From Clostridia bacterium (GTDB lineage Bacteria > Bacillota_A > Clostridia > Oscillospirales > CAG-272), in the NCBI GenBank assembly GCA_017632155.1, contig JAGBRZ010000192.1, positions 1-6,629 of the forward strand: a DNA stretch of 6,629 nucleotides, read 5' to 3'. The stretch's first letter is position 1. Each line of letters starts with the position of its first letter. The notes below the pieces were generated by a model. It did no database searches, was not told the DNA's origin, and saw nothing but the letters and a program-made list of their open reading frames with translations. The translations under genes and the position numbers were made by a program. Positions 1 through 6,083 of this stretch are shown in pieces.

Positions 1-156
1 AAACGGCTCTCCGGCACAGCGGAATGGGTTTCTCTCCTTGAAAAGAGTGAGGAAGCGAAGATGCCCCTGACCAAAGCATTGCTCGGTCACTACAAGGGCT
101 GGCACGAAGACTTGCTCCGAAAGGTAGACCATTTCCATGCCACAGCAGAGACTTGA
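1..156 (+). CDS. C-terminal fragment of an upstream phage gene (possibly large terminase)
   Basis: Frame 1 is open from the left edge to a TGA at 154-156 and encodes 51 residues; the start lies outside the window. The fragment is rich in charged and helical residues and ends in HATAET. No diagnostic motif is visible. Its frame, its direction and the 20-nt overlap with the next start at 137 show that it belongs to the same transcription unit. In many phages the gene just before the portal encodes the large terminase subunit, the ATPase/nuclease that packages DNA through the portal. That identity is inferred from gene order only, and another packaging-module or accessory protein is equally compatible with the residues seen. 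Confidence 0.6.
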   Translation, partial: KRLSGTAEWVSLLEKSEEAKMPLTKALLGHYKGWHEDLLRKVDHFHATAET

Positions 157-1039
157 ATTACTATATGTGACAAGCCACGACACCCCCGATCTTGAAGCTC
201 TTCAGGGTCGGGGGCTTGACGGTTTAATGATCCGACTCGGACAGGGCGGTAACATGAAAGACCGAAGCGGCAAGCTCGACCCCTATATTGATGTCGGCTT
301 CCCCGGTCATCGTGCGGCCGCCCTGACGCTTGGATTACCCTATGGTGTTGTATATCAATGCGCATCCCTTACAGAAGAGAATGCCGAAAAAGAAGCCGAC
401 TGGCTTCTGCGGCAGCTCTCTGCGATCAAAGAAGAGATCGGTCTGCACGTTGTCTTGCAGATTGAAGATCTTCCCCACTACTGCAAATACACGGCAAGCG
501 GATGTTTCCGCCGAAACGAAGCCATCCTGCGCATTATCGCGGGACGACTTGTCCTTGAGGGCTATCGTGTCCTCCTTTACGCAACGGAGCGCAGTCTTGA
601 GAAGAGCCTGTCCGATGCTATCCTGAAAACCTACGGCGCATACGTAGTGAAGCACGGTGTCGCGGAAAGACTCGCGAACCGCCTGAAGGGTGTCAAGACC
701 GTCGTCTGGGAGTACGGCACGTCCGTGCTTGGCGGCGGAGTCGGATGCCTGTGCTACGACGAGGCAAAGCGCGTTCAGATAAAATTACCGAAGCCCGCCA
801 CAGGAGATGCCGTTGTGCTTCTCCCCGGCACGAAGATATACATGAAAGCCAAGGACGGAATCCCGTGCAGTACGCTTGGCATAAAAGTCCGACGGTATGT
901 ATGGTCGGGCAAAAAGGTCAACGGGAAGTACGCGATCACGCTGCTTGCGCAGTTCGCGGAAAAACCGAACCGCATAACGTGTTACATCCTTGAAAAGGAT
1001 ATACAATACGGAATCATCCGAGAAAGGGTTGGAGCCTAA
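137..1039 (+). CDS. GH25-muramidase-like protein with degenerate active site and a C-terminal beta-rich domain
   Basis: The 300-residue protein has the strand order of a glycoside hydrolase family 25 (lysozyme) barrel: a first strand at residues 8-13 (LLYVTS), GLDGLMIRLGQGG at 26-38, GLPYGVVY at 66-73, VVLQIED at 105-111, GYRVLLYA at 142-149 and VWEY at 190-193. GH25 enzymes cut the MurNAc-GlcNAc bond of peptidoglycan with an acidic cluster. Here the usual first-strand Asp aligns with Tyr10, the usual DxE becomes Gln108-x-Glu110, and the late VD motif aligns near CLCYD (204-208). Only Glu110 seems kept, so catalysis is doubtful. There is no signal peptide. Residues about 222-295 form a separate beta-rich module. 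The ATG at 137 is chosen because the next in-frame ATG (codon 31) would delete the first strand; AAAGGT at 120-125 is a modest ribosome site. The gene abuts the next one at 1040. A structural or wall-binding role is possible but not shown. Confidence 0.7.
   Translation: MPQQRLELLYVTSHDTPDLEALQGRGLDGLMIRLGQGGNMKDRSGKLDPYIDVGFPGHRAAALTLGLPYGVVYQCASLTEENAEKEADWLLRQLSAIKEEIGLHVVLQIEDLPHYCKYTASGCFRRNEAILRIIAGRLVLEGYRVLLYATERSLEKSLSDAILKTYGAYVVKHGVAERLANRLKGVKTVVWEYGTSVLGGGVGCLCYDEAKRVQIKLPKPATGDAVVLLPGTKIYMKAKDGIPCSTLGIKVRRYVWSGKKVNGKYAITLLAQFAEKPNRITCYILEKDIQYGIIRERVGA
183..214 (+). other. 14-bp RNA hairpin inside the GH25-like gene
   Basis: The arms 183-196 (CCCCCGATCTTGAA) and 201-214 (TTCAGGGTCGGGGG) pair without a bulge around a GCTC loop. 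Twelve pairs are Watson-Crick. The two exceptions (T190 with G207, T192 with G205) are G-U wobbles in the plus-strand RNA. No T-run follows, so it does not look like a standard terminator. It starts 46 nt after the start of the gene and 26 nt after the end of the upstream gene. The function is unknown; reduced translation, mRNA processing or chance are all possible. Confidence 0.5.
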
Positions 1040-1267
1040 ATGTTAGAAGCACTTGCAGGTGTTCTGCTGTTCTTTAGCGGATACTTCTTCTGCGCTTACC
1101 AGCGAGACACCTATCGCAAAGACACCGCTACCACCGCAAAAGAGACCCTCACCGAGGAGGAGCGTCTTGAACTCCGCCAGCAGACGGAGCAGATCAAGGC
1201 TTTCCAGACCATGATGAACTACGACGAGAATACGGCATATTCGGGAGGTATGAGCGATGCAGAATAA
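1040..1267 (+). CDS. Small single-pass membrane protein with helical tail
   Basis: The 75-residue protein has a hydrophobic segment at about residues 4-20 (ALAGVLLFFSGYFFCAY), followed by basic residues (R22, R26, K27) that by the positive-inside rule would keep the C-terminus in the cytoplasm. Residues 37-58 are rich in Glu, Gln and Leu and probably form an amphipathic helix or coiled coil; NYD follows at 60-62. The start codon directly follows the stop of the GH25-like gene, with GGAG at 1031-1034 five bases before the ATG. Its 3' end overlaps the portal start by 11 nt, so all three are probably translationally coupled. Small membrane proteins of this layout, with a NYD motif near the end, recur upstream of portal genes in phages of Bacillota as I recall them, without an assigned role. 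A holin-like or spanin-like role is conceivable, but nothing in the sequence proves it. Confidence 0.7.
   Translation: MLEALAGVLLFFSGYFFCAYQRDTYRKDTATTAKETLTEEERLELRQQTEQIKAFQTMMNYDENTAYSGGMSDAE
1243..1248 (+). promoter_or_regulatory. Ribosome binding site of the portal gene
   Basis: GGGAGG lies 8 nt before the ATG at 1257, inside the last codons of the membrane-protein gene. It selects 1257 as the portal start. The ATG at 1250 is only 1 nt away from it and is an internal Met codon of the upstream frame. Confidence 0.7.
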
Positions 1268-3251
1268 AATTGAGAACAGCAAGACCAAGGCGTGGTACTA
1301 CTACGAGCTTGGCAAGGCGTACAACGAATCGTTAAACCCGAATCAGTACAACCTCGTCAACACGAATATCGAATTTTTCGCAGGCAACCAATGGTCGCAT
1401 CTGCCCGAAACGGCGGCGATGGCGAAGCTGCCGAAGCCTGTTTTCAACATTCTCAAGCGCGTCGCTTCCCTGTTCGTCGCTTCCCTGACCTCCAGCGCGA
1501 CGGCGATCACCTTTGAGCCGCTGACCTACTACAACAGCACGACCAAGGAAGATCCTGAAATGGACATCTCGGTCTACGCGACAGCGGAGGTACGCAATCT
1601 GTTTGAGAAGTTCAAGATGGACTACCGCATCCGCGAAGCCCTGCTTGACGGTGCGCAGACGGGTGACTACGCGGCGCACTTCTATTTCGATGCCGACGCG
1701 ATTCCCTACGGCGGCGCGTTCGGCGTACATCGCGGCGCGATCGAGATGGAACTCATCGACGGCATCAACGTCATGTTCGGCAATCCCACCGAAAACGACA
1801 TTCAGAAGCAGCCCTATGTCCTTGTCATCGGCCGCGACACGGTCGGCAATCTCCGCGCAGAAGCCGAGGACGTTCGCAAGAATAAGCGATACAAGACCAC
1901 GGGCGACCCCGAAAGCATCGTGTCTGATGAAGATAACCAGCATTTTGCGGGTCAGGGCGGCAAGCTGGAAGTCCGTGCAGACGACGAGACTGCAAAGGCG
2001 ACGTACGTCTACCTGTACACCAAGGTCACGTCCGACGAGCCTATGACCGACCCCGAAACGGGTGAGCCGATCCTTGAGGAGATCTTCGATGCCAACGGCG
2101 AAGTCCTTTACGAAAAGGATGACGAGGGCAGACCGATCCTCGGCATGGACGGAAAGCCGATCCCGCGCAGAAAGCAGGCGACGAAGCGCGTGACCACCGT
2201 CCGCGTTACGAAGTCGACCGCGACCGCAACGATTTACGAAGACGTTGACACGGGTCTGTCCCTGTACCCTGTCGCCTTCGGTAACTGGGAGCGTCAGAAA
2301 AATCAGTATCACGGACGCGCGTTGATCACGGGTCTGCTCCCGAATCAGATCTACTTAAATAAGATGTTTGCGCTCATCATGCAGCACACGCAGCTTGCGG
2401 CATTCCCGAAGACGATTTACAACGCCGAGCTGATTCCGCGATGGACGAATGAGGTCGGTCAGGCGATCGCCGTTCGTAATCTTCAGCCCGGTCAGAGTGT
2501 TGACGGCGCGGCTGTGAATCTCCGTCCCGCTGACATGTCTACGCAGATCATGCTTGCCATTGACAAGACGATGGCATACACAAAGGAGTGCATCGGTGTT
2601 ACAGACGCACAGATGGGTAACGTCAAGCCCGACAACACGTCCGCGCTGATGGTTCTTCAGAACTCCTCCGAGGTCCCGCTTGAAAACACCCGCGCCCTGC
2701 TTTATGAGTGGATTGAGGACATTGGCGCGATCCTGCTTGATATGATGGGTACTTACTACGGCAAGCGTCCGATCATCATCGAAAAGGACTTTGAGGAAGT
2801 TATGACCGACCCGGCGGGTAATCCCATGCTCGATCCGATGACGGGCATGATGCAGATGCACACCGTCAAGCATAAGGTCGCCGAGGATTTTGACTTCACA
2901 CAGTTCAAGCATCTGTGGTTCAACTCCCGTGTCGATGTCGGCGCGACATCCTATTACTCCGAGCTTGCGATGGTGCAGACGCTTGACAATCTGCGTCAGG
3001 ACGGCACGCTCGACGTGATCGACTACCTTGAGCGTGTACCCGACAAGTACATCCCGCGCAAGACCGAACTCATCGAAAAGTTGGAGCAGTTCCGCGCAGG
3101 CGAAGCGCAGATGACCCCCGATGCAAACGCGGGTGTCGCATCTGCAATGATGGGTGTCCTTGACGCAAATAAGCGTCAGTCTACCCTGCCGACCGCGACA
3201 CAAGCCCGTATGGGCGAGATGCCGACGGTGGCAAAAAACGCTGTTGTATAA
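1257..3251 (+). CDS. Portal protein
   Basis: The 664-residue protein is the dodecameric ring at the capsid vertex through which DNA is packaged and ejected and on which the head nucleates. Evidence: NIEFFAGNQW (37-46) matches the early segment with aromatic, Gly and QW residues common in portals; PKPVFNILKRVASLFVASL (59-77) is the usual N-terminal helix; YPVAFGNWER followed by HGRALITGLLPNQIYLNKM (337-370) is the typical clip/stem-proximal region; and FNSRVDVGATSYYSE near the C-terminus is a frequent portal signature. Its length fits long P22-type portals rather than the roughly 400-500 residue HK97 type. Acidic turn-rich stretches with DxxGxP-like motifs (263-303 and 516-535) look like surface insertions. 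Downstream scaffold and capsid genes support the call. The TAA stop lies within a TATAAT hexamer. Confidence 0.93.
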   Translation: MQNKIENSKTKAWYYYELGKAYNESLNPNQYNLVNTNIEFFAGNQWSHLPETAAMAKLPKPVFNILKRVASLFVASLTSSATAITFEPLTYYNSTTKEDPEMDISVYATAEVRNLFEKFKMDYRIREALLDGAQTGDYAAHFYFDADAIPYGGAFGVHRGAIEMELIDGINVMFGNPTENDIQKQPYVLVIGRDTVGNLRAEAEDVRKNKRYKTTGDPESIVSDEDNQHFAGQGGKLEVRADDETAKATYVYLYTKVTSDEPMTDPETGEPILEEIFDANGEVLYEKDDEGRPILGMDGKPIPRRKQATKRVTTVRVTKSTATATIYEDVDTGLSLYPVAFGNWERQKNQYHGRALITGLLPNQIYLNKMFALIMQHTQLAAFPKTIYNAELIPRWTNEVGQAIAVRNLQPGQSVDGAAVNLRPADMSTQIMLAIDKTMAYTKECIGVTDAQMGNVKPDNTSALMVLQNSSEVPLENTRALLYEWIEDIGAILLDMMGTYYGKRPIIIEKDFEEVMTDPAGNPMLDPMTGMMQMHTVKHKVAEDFDFTQFKHLWFNSRVDVGATSYYSELAMVQTLDNLRQDGTLDVIDYLERVPDKYIPRKTELIEKLEQFRAGEAQMTPDANAGVASAMMGVLDANKRQSTLPTATQARMGEMPTVAKNAVV

Positions 3252-3252
3252 T
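3247..3252 (+). promoter_or_regulatory. Possible -10 promoter element before the scaffold gene
   Basis: A perfect TATAAT overlaps the portal stop codon. Transcription would start near 3259, exactly at the base of the following hairpin. The -35 region about 17 nt upstream (GACGGT at 3224-3229) is poor, although an A-run lies at 3233-3238. About one TATAAT is expected by chance in a window of this size, so only its placement makes it notable. Confidence 0.3.
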
Positions 3253-3258
3253 ACACTA

Positions 3259-3280
3259 TGAGGGCGACCTCTCGCCCTCA
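3259..3280 (+). terminator. Perfect 9-bp hairpin between portal and scaffold genes
   Basis: TGAGGGCGA (3259-3267) pairs perfectly with TCGCCCTCA (3272-3280) around a CCTC loop. Only a weak T-tract (ATAATTT) follows. It may be a partial terminator that reduces read-through from the portal gene, a processing site, or a 5' stabilising stem-loop if the TATAAT just upstream is a promoter. Confidence 0.6.
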
Positions 3281-3294
3281 ATAATTTCCACACC

Positions 3295-3304
3295 AAGGAA
3301 AGGA
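3295..3304 (+). promoter_or_regulatory. Ribosome binding site of the scaffold gene
   Basis: AAGGAAAGGA ends 10 nt before the ATG at 3315, a slightly long spacing filled by TAAAATTTTT. The AT-rich spacer should keep the start region unpaired, which suits a highly translated gene. Confidence 0.6.
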
Positions 3305-3314
3305 TAAAATTTTT

Positions 3315-4223
3315 ATGAACACCGAAAACCTTATTCCGGAAGAGATGGAAGAAGCGATGCTCCCTGACGGCTGGAGCGAAGACGACGACATCTTTTCTCC
3401 TGACACTTGGGGTGATTCTGATGCGGACGCGCAGGAAGAAGAACCCGAAGCAGAGGATGAAGCAGACGAGCCTACCACGCCTGAAAGCGAATCGGAAACC
3501 GAGACGGAATCCACCGAACCTCCCACCAGCGAGGCCGACGATGAAGACCTGTCTTTTGTTGCGAGAGTCGACCACAGAGATGTGGACGTAAAACTCGCTC
3601 GTAAGGATCTGCCGACACTTTATCAGAAGGCACAGGTCACAGACCGCCTTCAGCAGCGCATGCGTGAGCGCGATGAGGACGACCGTCAGATGGACGAACT
3701 CGCCCGAATCCTTGACTACAAGGATCGCCACGACATGAGAAAATCTATTCTGGAGAACTGGAAACGGAACGAAGTGGATCGTCTCGTCAGCGAAGGTGTG
3801 AACGAAGAAGTCGCATCCGAAACCGTTGAGTCCCGTGTCTCCCGAAAGAGAGCCGCTGCACCCGTACAGGAAGTCACCGAGGAAGTCACACCGACCGAAT
3901 CGGCGCGTGACTTTCGCACGGAGGTCGCAAACCTTTACGCACTTTATCCTGATGTTGCTCAAACGGGCATCATCCCGGATGCGGTAAAAATGGATGCTCT
4001 GCGAAACGGTACTCCCCTTGCAGAGGCATACGCAAAGTATGTAGAGTCCAAGCATACCGACGAAGCCGCCGCCCTGAAGAAAGAAAACAAAATCTTAAAG
4101 CAGAACGCGGCATCCGCAGCAAAAGCACCCGTGAAAGGTGTGCGCGGCGGCGGAACAGTATCAGGCGACTCAAGAGACGCTTTTGACAAAAATCTCTTGG
4201 CAGGATTTGACGAAGAATACTGA
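3315..4223 (+). CDS. Capsid scaffolding protein
   Basis: The 302-residue, very acidic protein sits between portal and capsid genes, the standard place for the internal scaffold that guides capsid subunits into a closed procapsid and then leaves. Residues 1-83 contain no Lys, Arg or His; 33 of residues 9-78 are Asp or Glu. Next comes a small module, residues 81-111 (VDHRDVDVKLARKDLPTLYQKA and following), resembling the conserved beta-plus-helix motif of scaffolds in Bacillota phages. Residues 112-180 and 235-270 are charged helices likely to be coiled coils. After a Gly-rich linker (KGVRGGGT) the C-terminus DAFDKNLLAGFDEEY resembles the short terminal segment with which such scaffolds typically bind capsid subunits. 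No protease motif is seen. The gap before it carries a hairpin, suggesting that its expression is set apart from the portal gene. Confidence 0.85.
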   Translation: MNTENLIPEEMEEAMLPDGWSEDDDIFSPDTWGDSDADAQEEEPEAEDEADEPTTPESESETETESTEPPTSEADDEDLSFVARVDHRDVDVKLARKDLPTLYQKAQVTDRLQQRMRERDEDDRQMDELARILDYKDRHDMRKSILENWKRNEVDRLVSEGVNEEVASETVESRVSRKRAAAPVQEVTEEVTPTESARDFRTEVANLYALYPDVAQTGIIPDAVKMDALRNGTPLAEAYAKYVESKHTDEAAALKKENKILKQNAASAAKAPVKGVRGGGTVSGDSRDAFDKNLLAGFDEEY

Positions 4224-4264
4224 TTCCCCCGCTTAACGGAAGTGTCGCGTGGAAAGGACATTCA

Positions 4265-5404
4265 ATGGCTTCTCTGAACCTCGCTTCCAAGTTCTCGACC
4301 AAGGTCGACGAAAGATTCACCCGCGAATCCTTTGCCCAGCTCGTTCTCGGCAACCAGTACGAATTCAACGGTGTTGAGACCGTCAAGGTCTACTCCATCC
4401 CCACCGTCGCAATGACGGACTATAACCGCAACGGCGGCAACACCCGTTACGGTACTGCAAACAACCTCGCGCGTAATGTCCAGACGATGACCGTCACCAA
4501 GGACAGAGCGTTCACCTTCACCATCGACAAGGGCGACAAGCTCCAGTCCCAGATGGTCATGGATGCAGGTCGTGCGCTCTCCCGCCAGACCTCCGAAGTC
4601 ATCATCCCCGAATTTGACACCTACGCGTTCCATAAGCTCGCTGAAGCAGCGCAGGAAGTCGGCAACATCGGCTCTACCGCGGCAACCAAGTCCAACGCAT
4701 ATGAGCTGTTCCTCGCGGCAAACGAAAAGCTGTCCGACAACAACGTCCCCGAAACGGGTCGTATCGCTCTGTGCAGCTACAACTTCGCAAACCTTCTGAA
4801 GCAGGACCCCGCTTTTTCCAAGCAGGCTGAATCCTCCCAGAAGATGGCGCACACGGGCATCATCGGTGAAGTCGACGGCGTCAAGATCGTCAAGGTTCCC
4901 TCCTCCAGACTTCCCGCAGGCTGTGCCTTCATTCTGACCCACCCGTCCGCAGCGGTCGGTCCCAAGCAGCTCAACACCTATCGTATCCATCAGGACCCTC
5001 CGGGTATTTCCGGCTGGCTCGTGGAAGGCAGACAGATTTATGATGTCTTCGTCCTTAATGAAAAGAAGAGAGCCGTATACTTCCACGGCGCACAGGCTAT
5101 CCTGCGCTCCATGCTGATCCAGACCTCTGCGACCAGCGTCGGCAAGTCCACCATCATCATTGCTTCTCCCGCGCAGAAGTCCAAGGATACCAATAAGTGG
5201 TATTATCAGACCGCCGCTACCGCTGAAGCACTCGCTGCTGTCAAGCACGGTACTGCGATCTCCACCGATGCATGGACTCTCATGGCTGACCCGTCCGCAG
5301 AAATCACCCCGACCTCTGGTCACAAGTTCGTTCGTGTTGTCGAAGTCGACTCCACCAACAAGCCTGTTTCCGTCGGCGACGCTCTGCTCAACATCGGCGC
5401 GTAA
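4265..5404 (+). CDS. Major capsid protein with C-terminal extra domain
   Basis: The 379-residue protein is probably the HK97-fold shell subunit. Residues 1-30 (MASLNLASKF and following) are a helical N-arm; residues about 34-95 contain the extended loop with the paired-strand segment TMTVTKDRAFTFTIDKGD; EVIIPEFDTYAFHKLAE (111-127) begins the long spine helix; and residues 195-275 (GIIGEVDGVKIVKVPSSRLP, then YRIHQDPPGISGWLVEGR) match the A-domain and closing strands of capsid proteins in Bacillota phages. Residues about 295-379 form an added domain with TTG-type and VVEVD motifs, probably surface-exposed. There is no long N-terminal delta region. AAAGGA at 4253-4258, 6 nt upstream, gives efficient initiation. 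The gene follows the scaffold after 41 nt and ends just before a strong terminator, as expected for a highly expressed late gene. Confidence 0.9.
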   Translation: MASLNLASKFSTKVDERFTRESFAQLVLGNQYEFNGVETVKVYSIPTVAMTDYNRNGGNTRYGTANNLARNVQTMTVTKDRAFTFTIDKGDKLQSQMVMDAGRALSRQTSEVIIPEFDTYAFHKLAEAAQEVGNIGSTAATKSNAYELFLAANEKLSDNNVPETGRIALCSYNFANLLKQDPAFSKQAESSQKMAHTGIIGEVDGVKIVKVPSSRLPAGCAFILTHPSAAVGPKQLNTYRIHQDPPGISGWLVEGRQIYDVFVLNEKKRAVYFHGAQAILRSMLIQTSATSVGKSTIIIASPAQKSKDTNKWYYQTAATAEALAAVKHGTAISTDAWTLMADPSAEITPTSGHKFVRVVEVDSTNKPVSVGDALLNIGA

Positions 5405-5420
5405 TTTTCCTTATGCAGAC

Positions 5421-5448
5421 AGGGAGGGGTTTCCCCCTCCCTCGTTTT
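5421..5448 (+). terminator. Rho-independent terminator after the capsid gene
   Basis: AGGGAGGGG (5421-5429) pairs perfectly with CCCCTCCCT (5434-5442) around a TTTC loop, followed by CG and TTTT at 5445-5448. The very GC-rich stem and T-run right after the capsid stop fit an intrinsic terminator. The T-run is short, so some read-through into the adaptor gene is likely, and needed unless another promoter exists. Confidence 0.75.
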
Positions 5449-5469
5449 GCTTGATGCAGGAGGTACAGG

Positions 5470-6072
5470 ATGACTTTTGCGCAGCTCAAACGCGATGCCC
5501 TGTCTCTGATCAACCAGTATAGCATCGCAGGTCGGTCTATTGAGCCGACATACAACAATCAAGCGGACTACCTGCTTCGCATCCCGACCTTTGCGGATGA
5601 TGCGCAGGTTCTGATCGCCACGACGGTCAAGCCGATCCCCGCTGCGGTCAGACTCTGTAATCTCGACTCCGAGATTATCGGAGACTCCCGACTTTACACG
5701 ATGCCCGAAAACTTCTATAAATTCAGAACATCGGGTATTCTCGATCTGTCAGGCGAACATGTTGAACGCATTCCGTTTGACGGATACCTCATGGACTCGC
5801 AGTTCCTTTTAAGTGGAAACTGTGATCCGCACAATCTCGTTGTTGAATACTATCGCTACCCTTCCCTCCTCGGCGACAACCCGAAGGATGAGGACAGGCT
5901 CGACAATACCGAGGACGTGCAGCGAATCATCCCGTACTATGTTGCGGCGCATCTCGTCATGTATGACGATTCGTACACGCACTCTTCCCTTCACAACGAG
6001 TTTGAGACACGCCTTGCAAGACTCTCAAGGAGTGTCGTAACGACAACAGAGTCGATTACGGATATCTATTAA
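5470..6072 (+). CDS. Head-tail adaptor (connector) protein
   Basis: The 200-residue protein follows the capsid gene, where adaptors that bind below the portal ring are normally encoded. The N-terminal helix (TFAQLKRDALSLINQYS, 2-18) is followed by NNQADYLLRIPTFADDAQVLIAT (29-51), a segment I associate with adaptor proteins of Bacillota phages; a beta-rich middle (57-130) contains the pattern YTMPENFYKF (76-85); and the C-terminal helices include DVQRIIPYYVAAHLVMYDD (149-167) and a terminal NEFETRLARL helix (176-185). This helix-sheet-helix plan fits gp6-like or P22 gp4-like adaptors, although exact family membership would need a profile search. AGGAGGT at 5458-5464, 5 nt before the ATG, is the strongest ribosome site in the window. 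A terminator precedes the gene, so it may be expressed at a lower level than the capsid gene. Confidence 0.75.
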   Translation: MTFAQLKRDALSLINQYSIAGRSIEPTYNNQADYLLRIPTFADDAQVLIATTVKPIPAAVRLCNLDSEIIGDSRLYTMPENFYKFRTSGILDLSGEHVERIPFDGYLMDSQFLLSGNCDPHNLVVEYYRYPSLLGDNPKDEDRLDNTEDVQRIIPYYVAAHLVMYDDSYTHSSLHNEFETRLARLSRSVVTTTESITDIY

Positions 6073-6076
6073 GGAG
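6071..6076 (+). promoter_or_regulatory. Ribosome binding site overlapping the adaptor stop codon
   Basis: AAGGAG shares bases with the TAA stop of the adaptor gene (6070-6072) and lies 7 nt before the ATG at 6084. The arrangement suggests coupled translation and fixes the start of the last gene. Confidence 0.75.
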
Positions 6077-6083
6077 CGATAAA

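Noticed and set aside
227..229. Alternative ATG start for the GH25-like gene at codon 31
   Set aside because: Starting here would remove the first strand of the barrel and there is no better ribosome site directly before it, so 137 is preferred.
1332..2312. A 326-codon open frame on the minus strand across the portal gene
   Set aside because: Same reasoning: it lies inside a clear portal gene, with a composition typical of reverse-strand reading.
2355..4055. A 566-codon open frame on the minus strand across portal and scaffold
   Set aside because: It has no ribosome-site or family support, its protein is rich in Cys, Arg, His and Val in a way typical of antisense shadows, and it spans two well-supported plus-strand genes and a hairpin gap. 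Codon bias of the sense genes explains the lack of stops.
4207..4235. TTGACG upstream of the capsid gene as a possible -35 element
   Set aside because: The hexamer 17 nt downstream (CGCTTA) does not resemble a -10 element, so no promoter is supported.
4262..5323. A 353-codon open frame on the minus strand across the capsid gene
   Set aside because: It is an antisense shadow of the capsid gene with an implausible Gly/Asp/Val-rich composition and no supporting signals.
5658..5683. Two mutually exclusive stems in the adaptor gene (TAATCTCG/CGAGATTA and CTCCGA/TCGGAG) that look like a switch
   Set aside because: They are short perfect stems inside a coding region; stems of this size are expected by chance in a window this long, and no regulatory context is visible.
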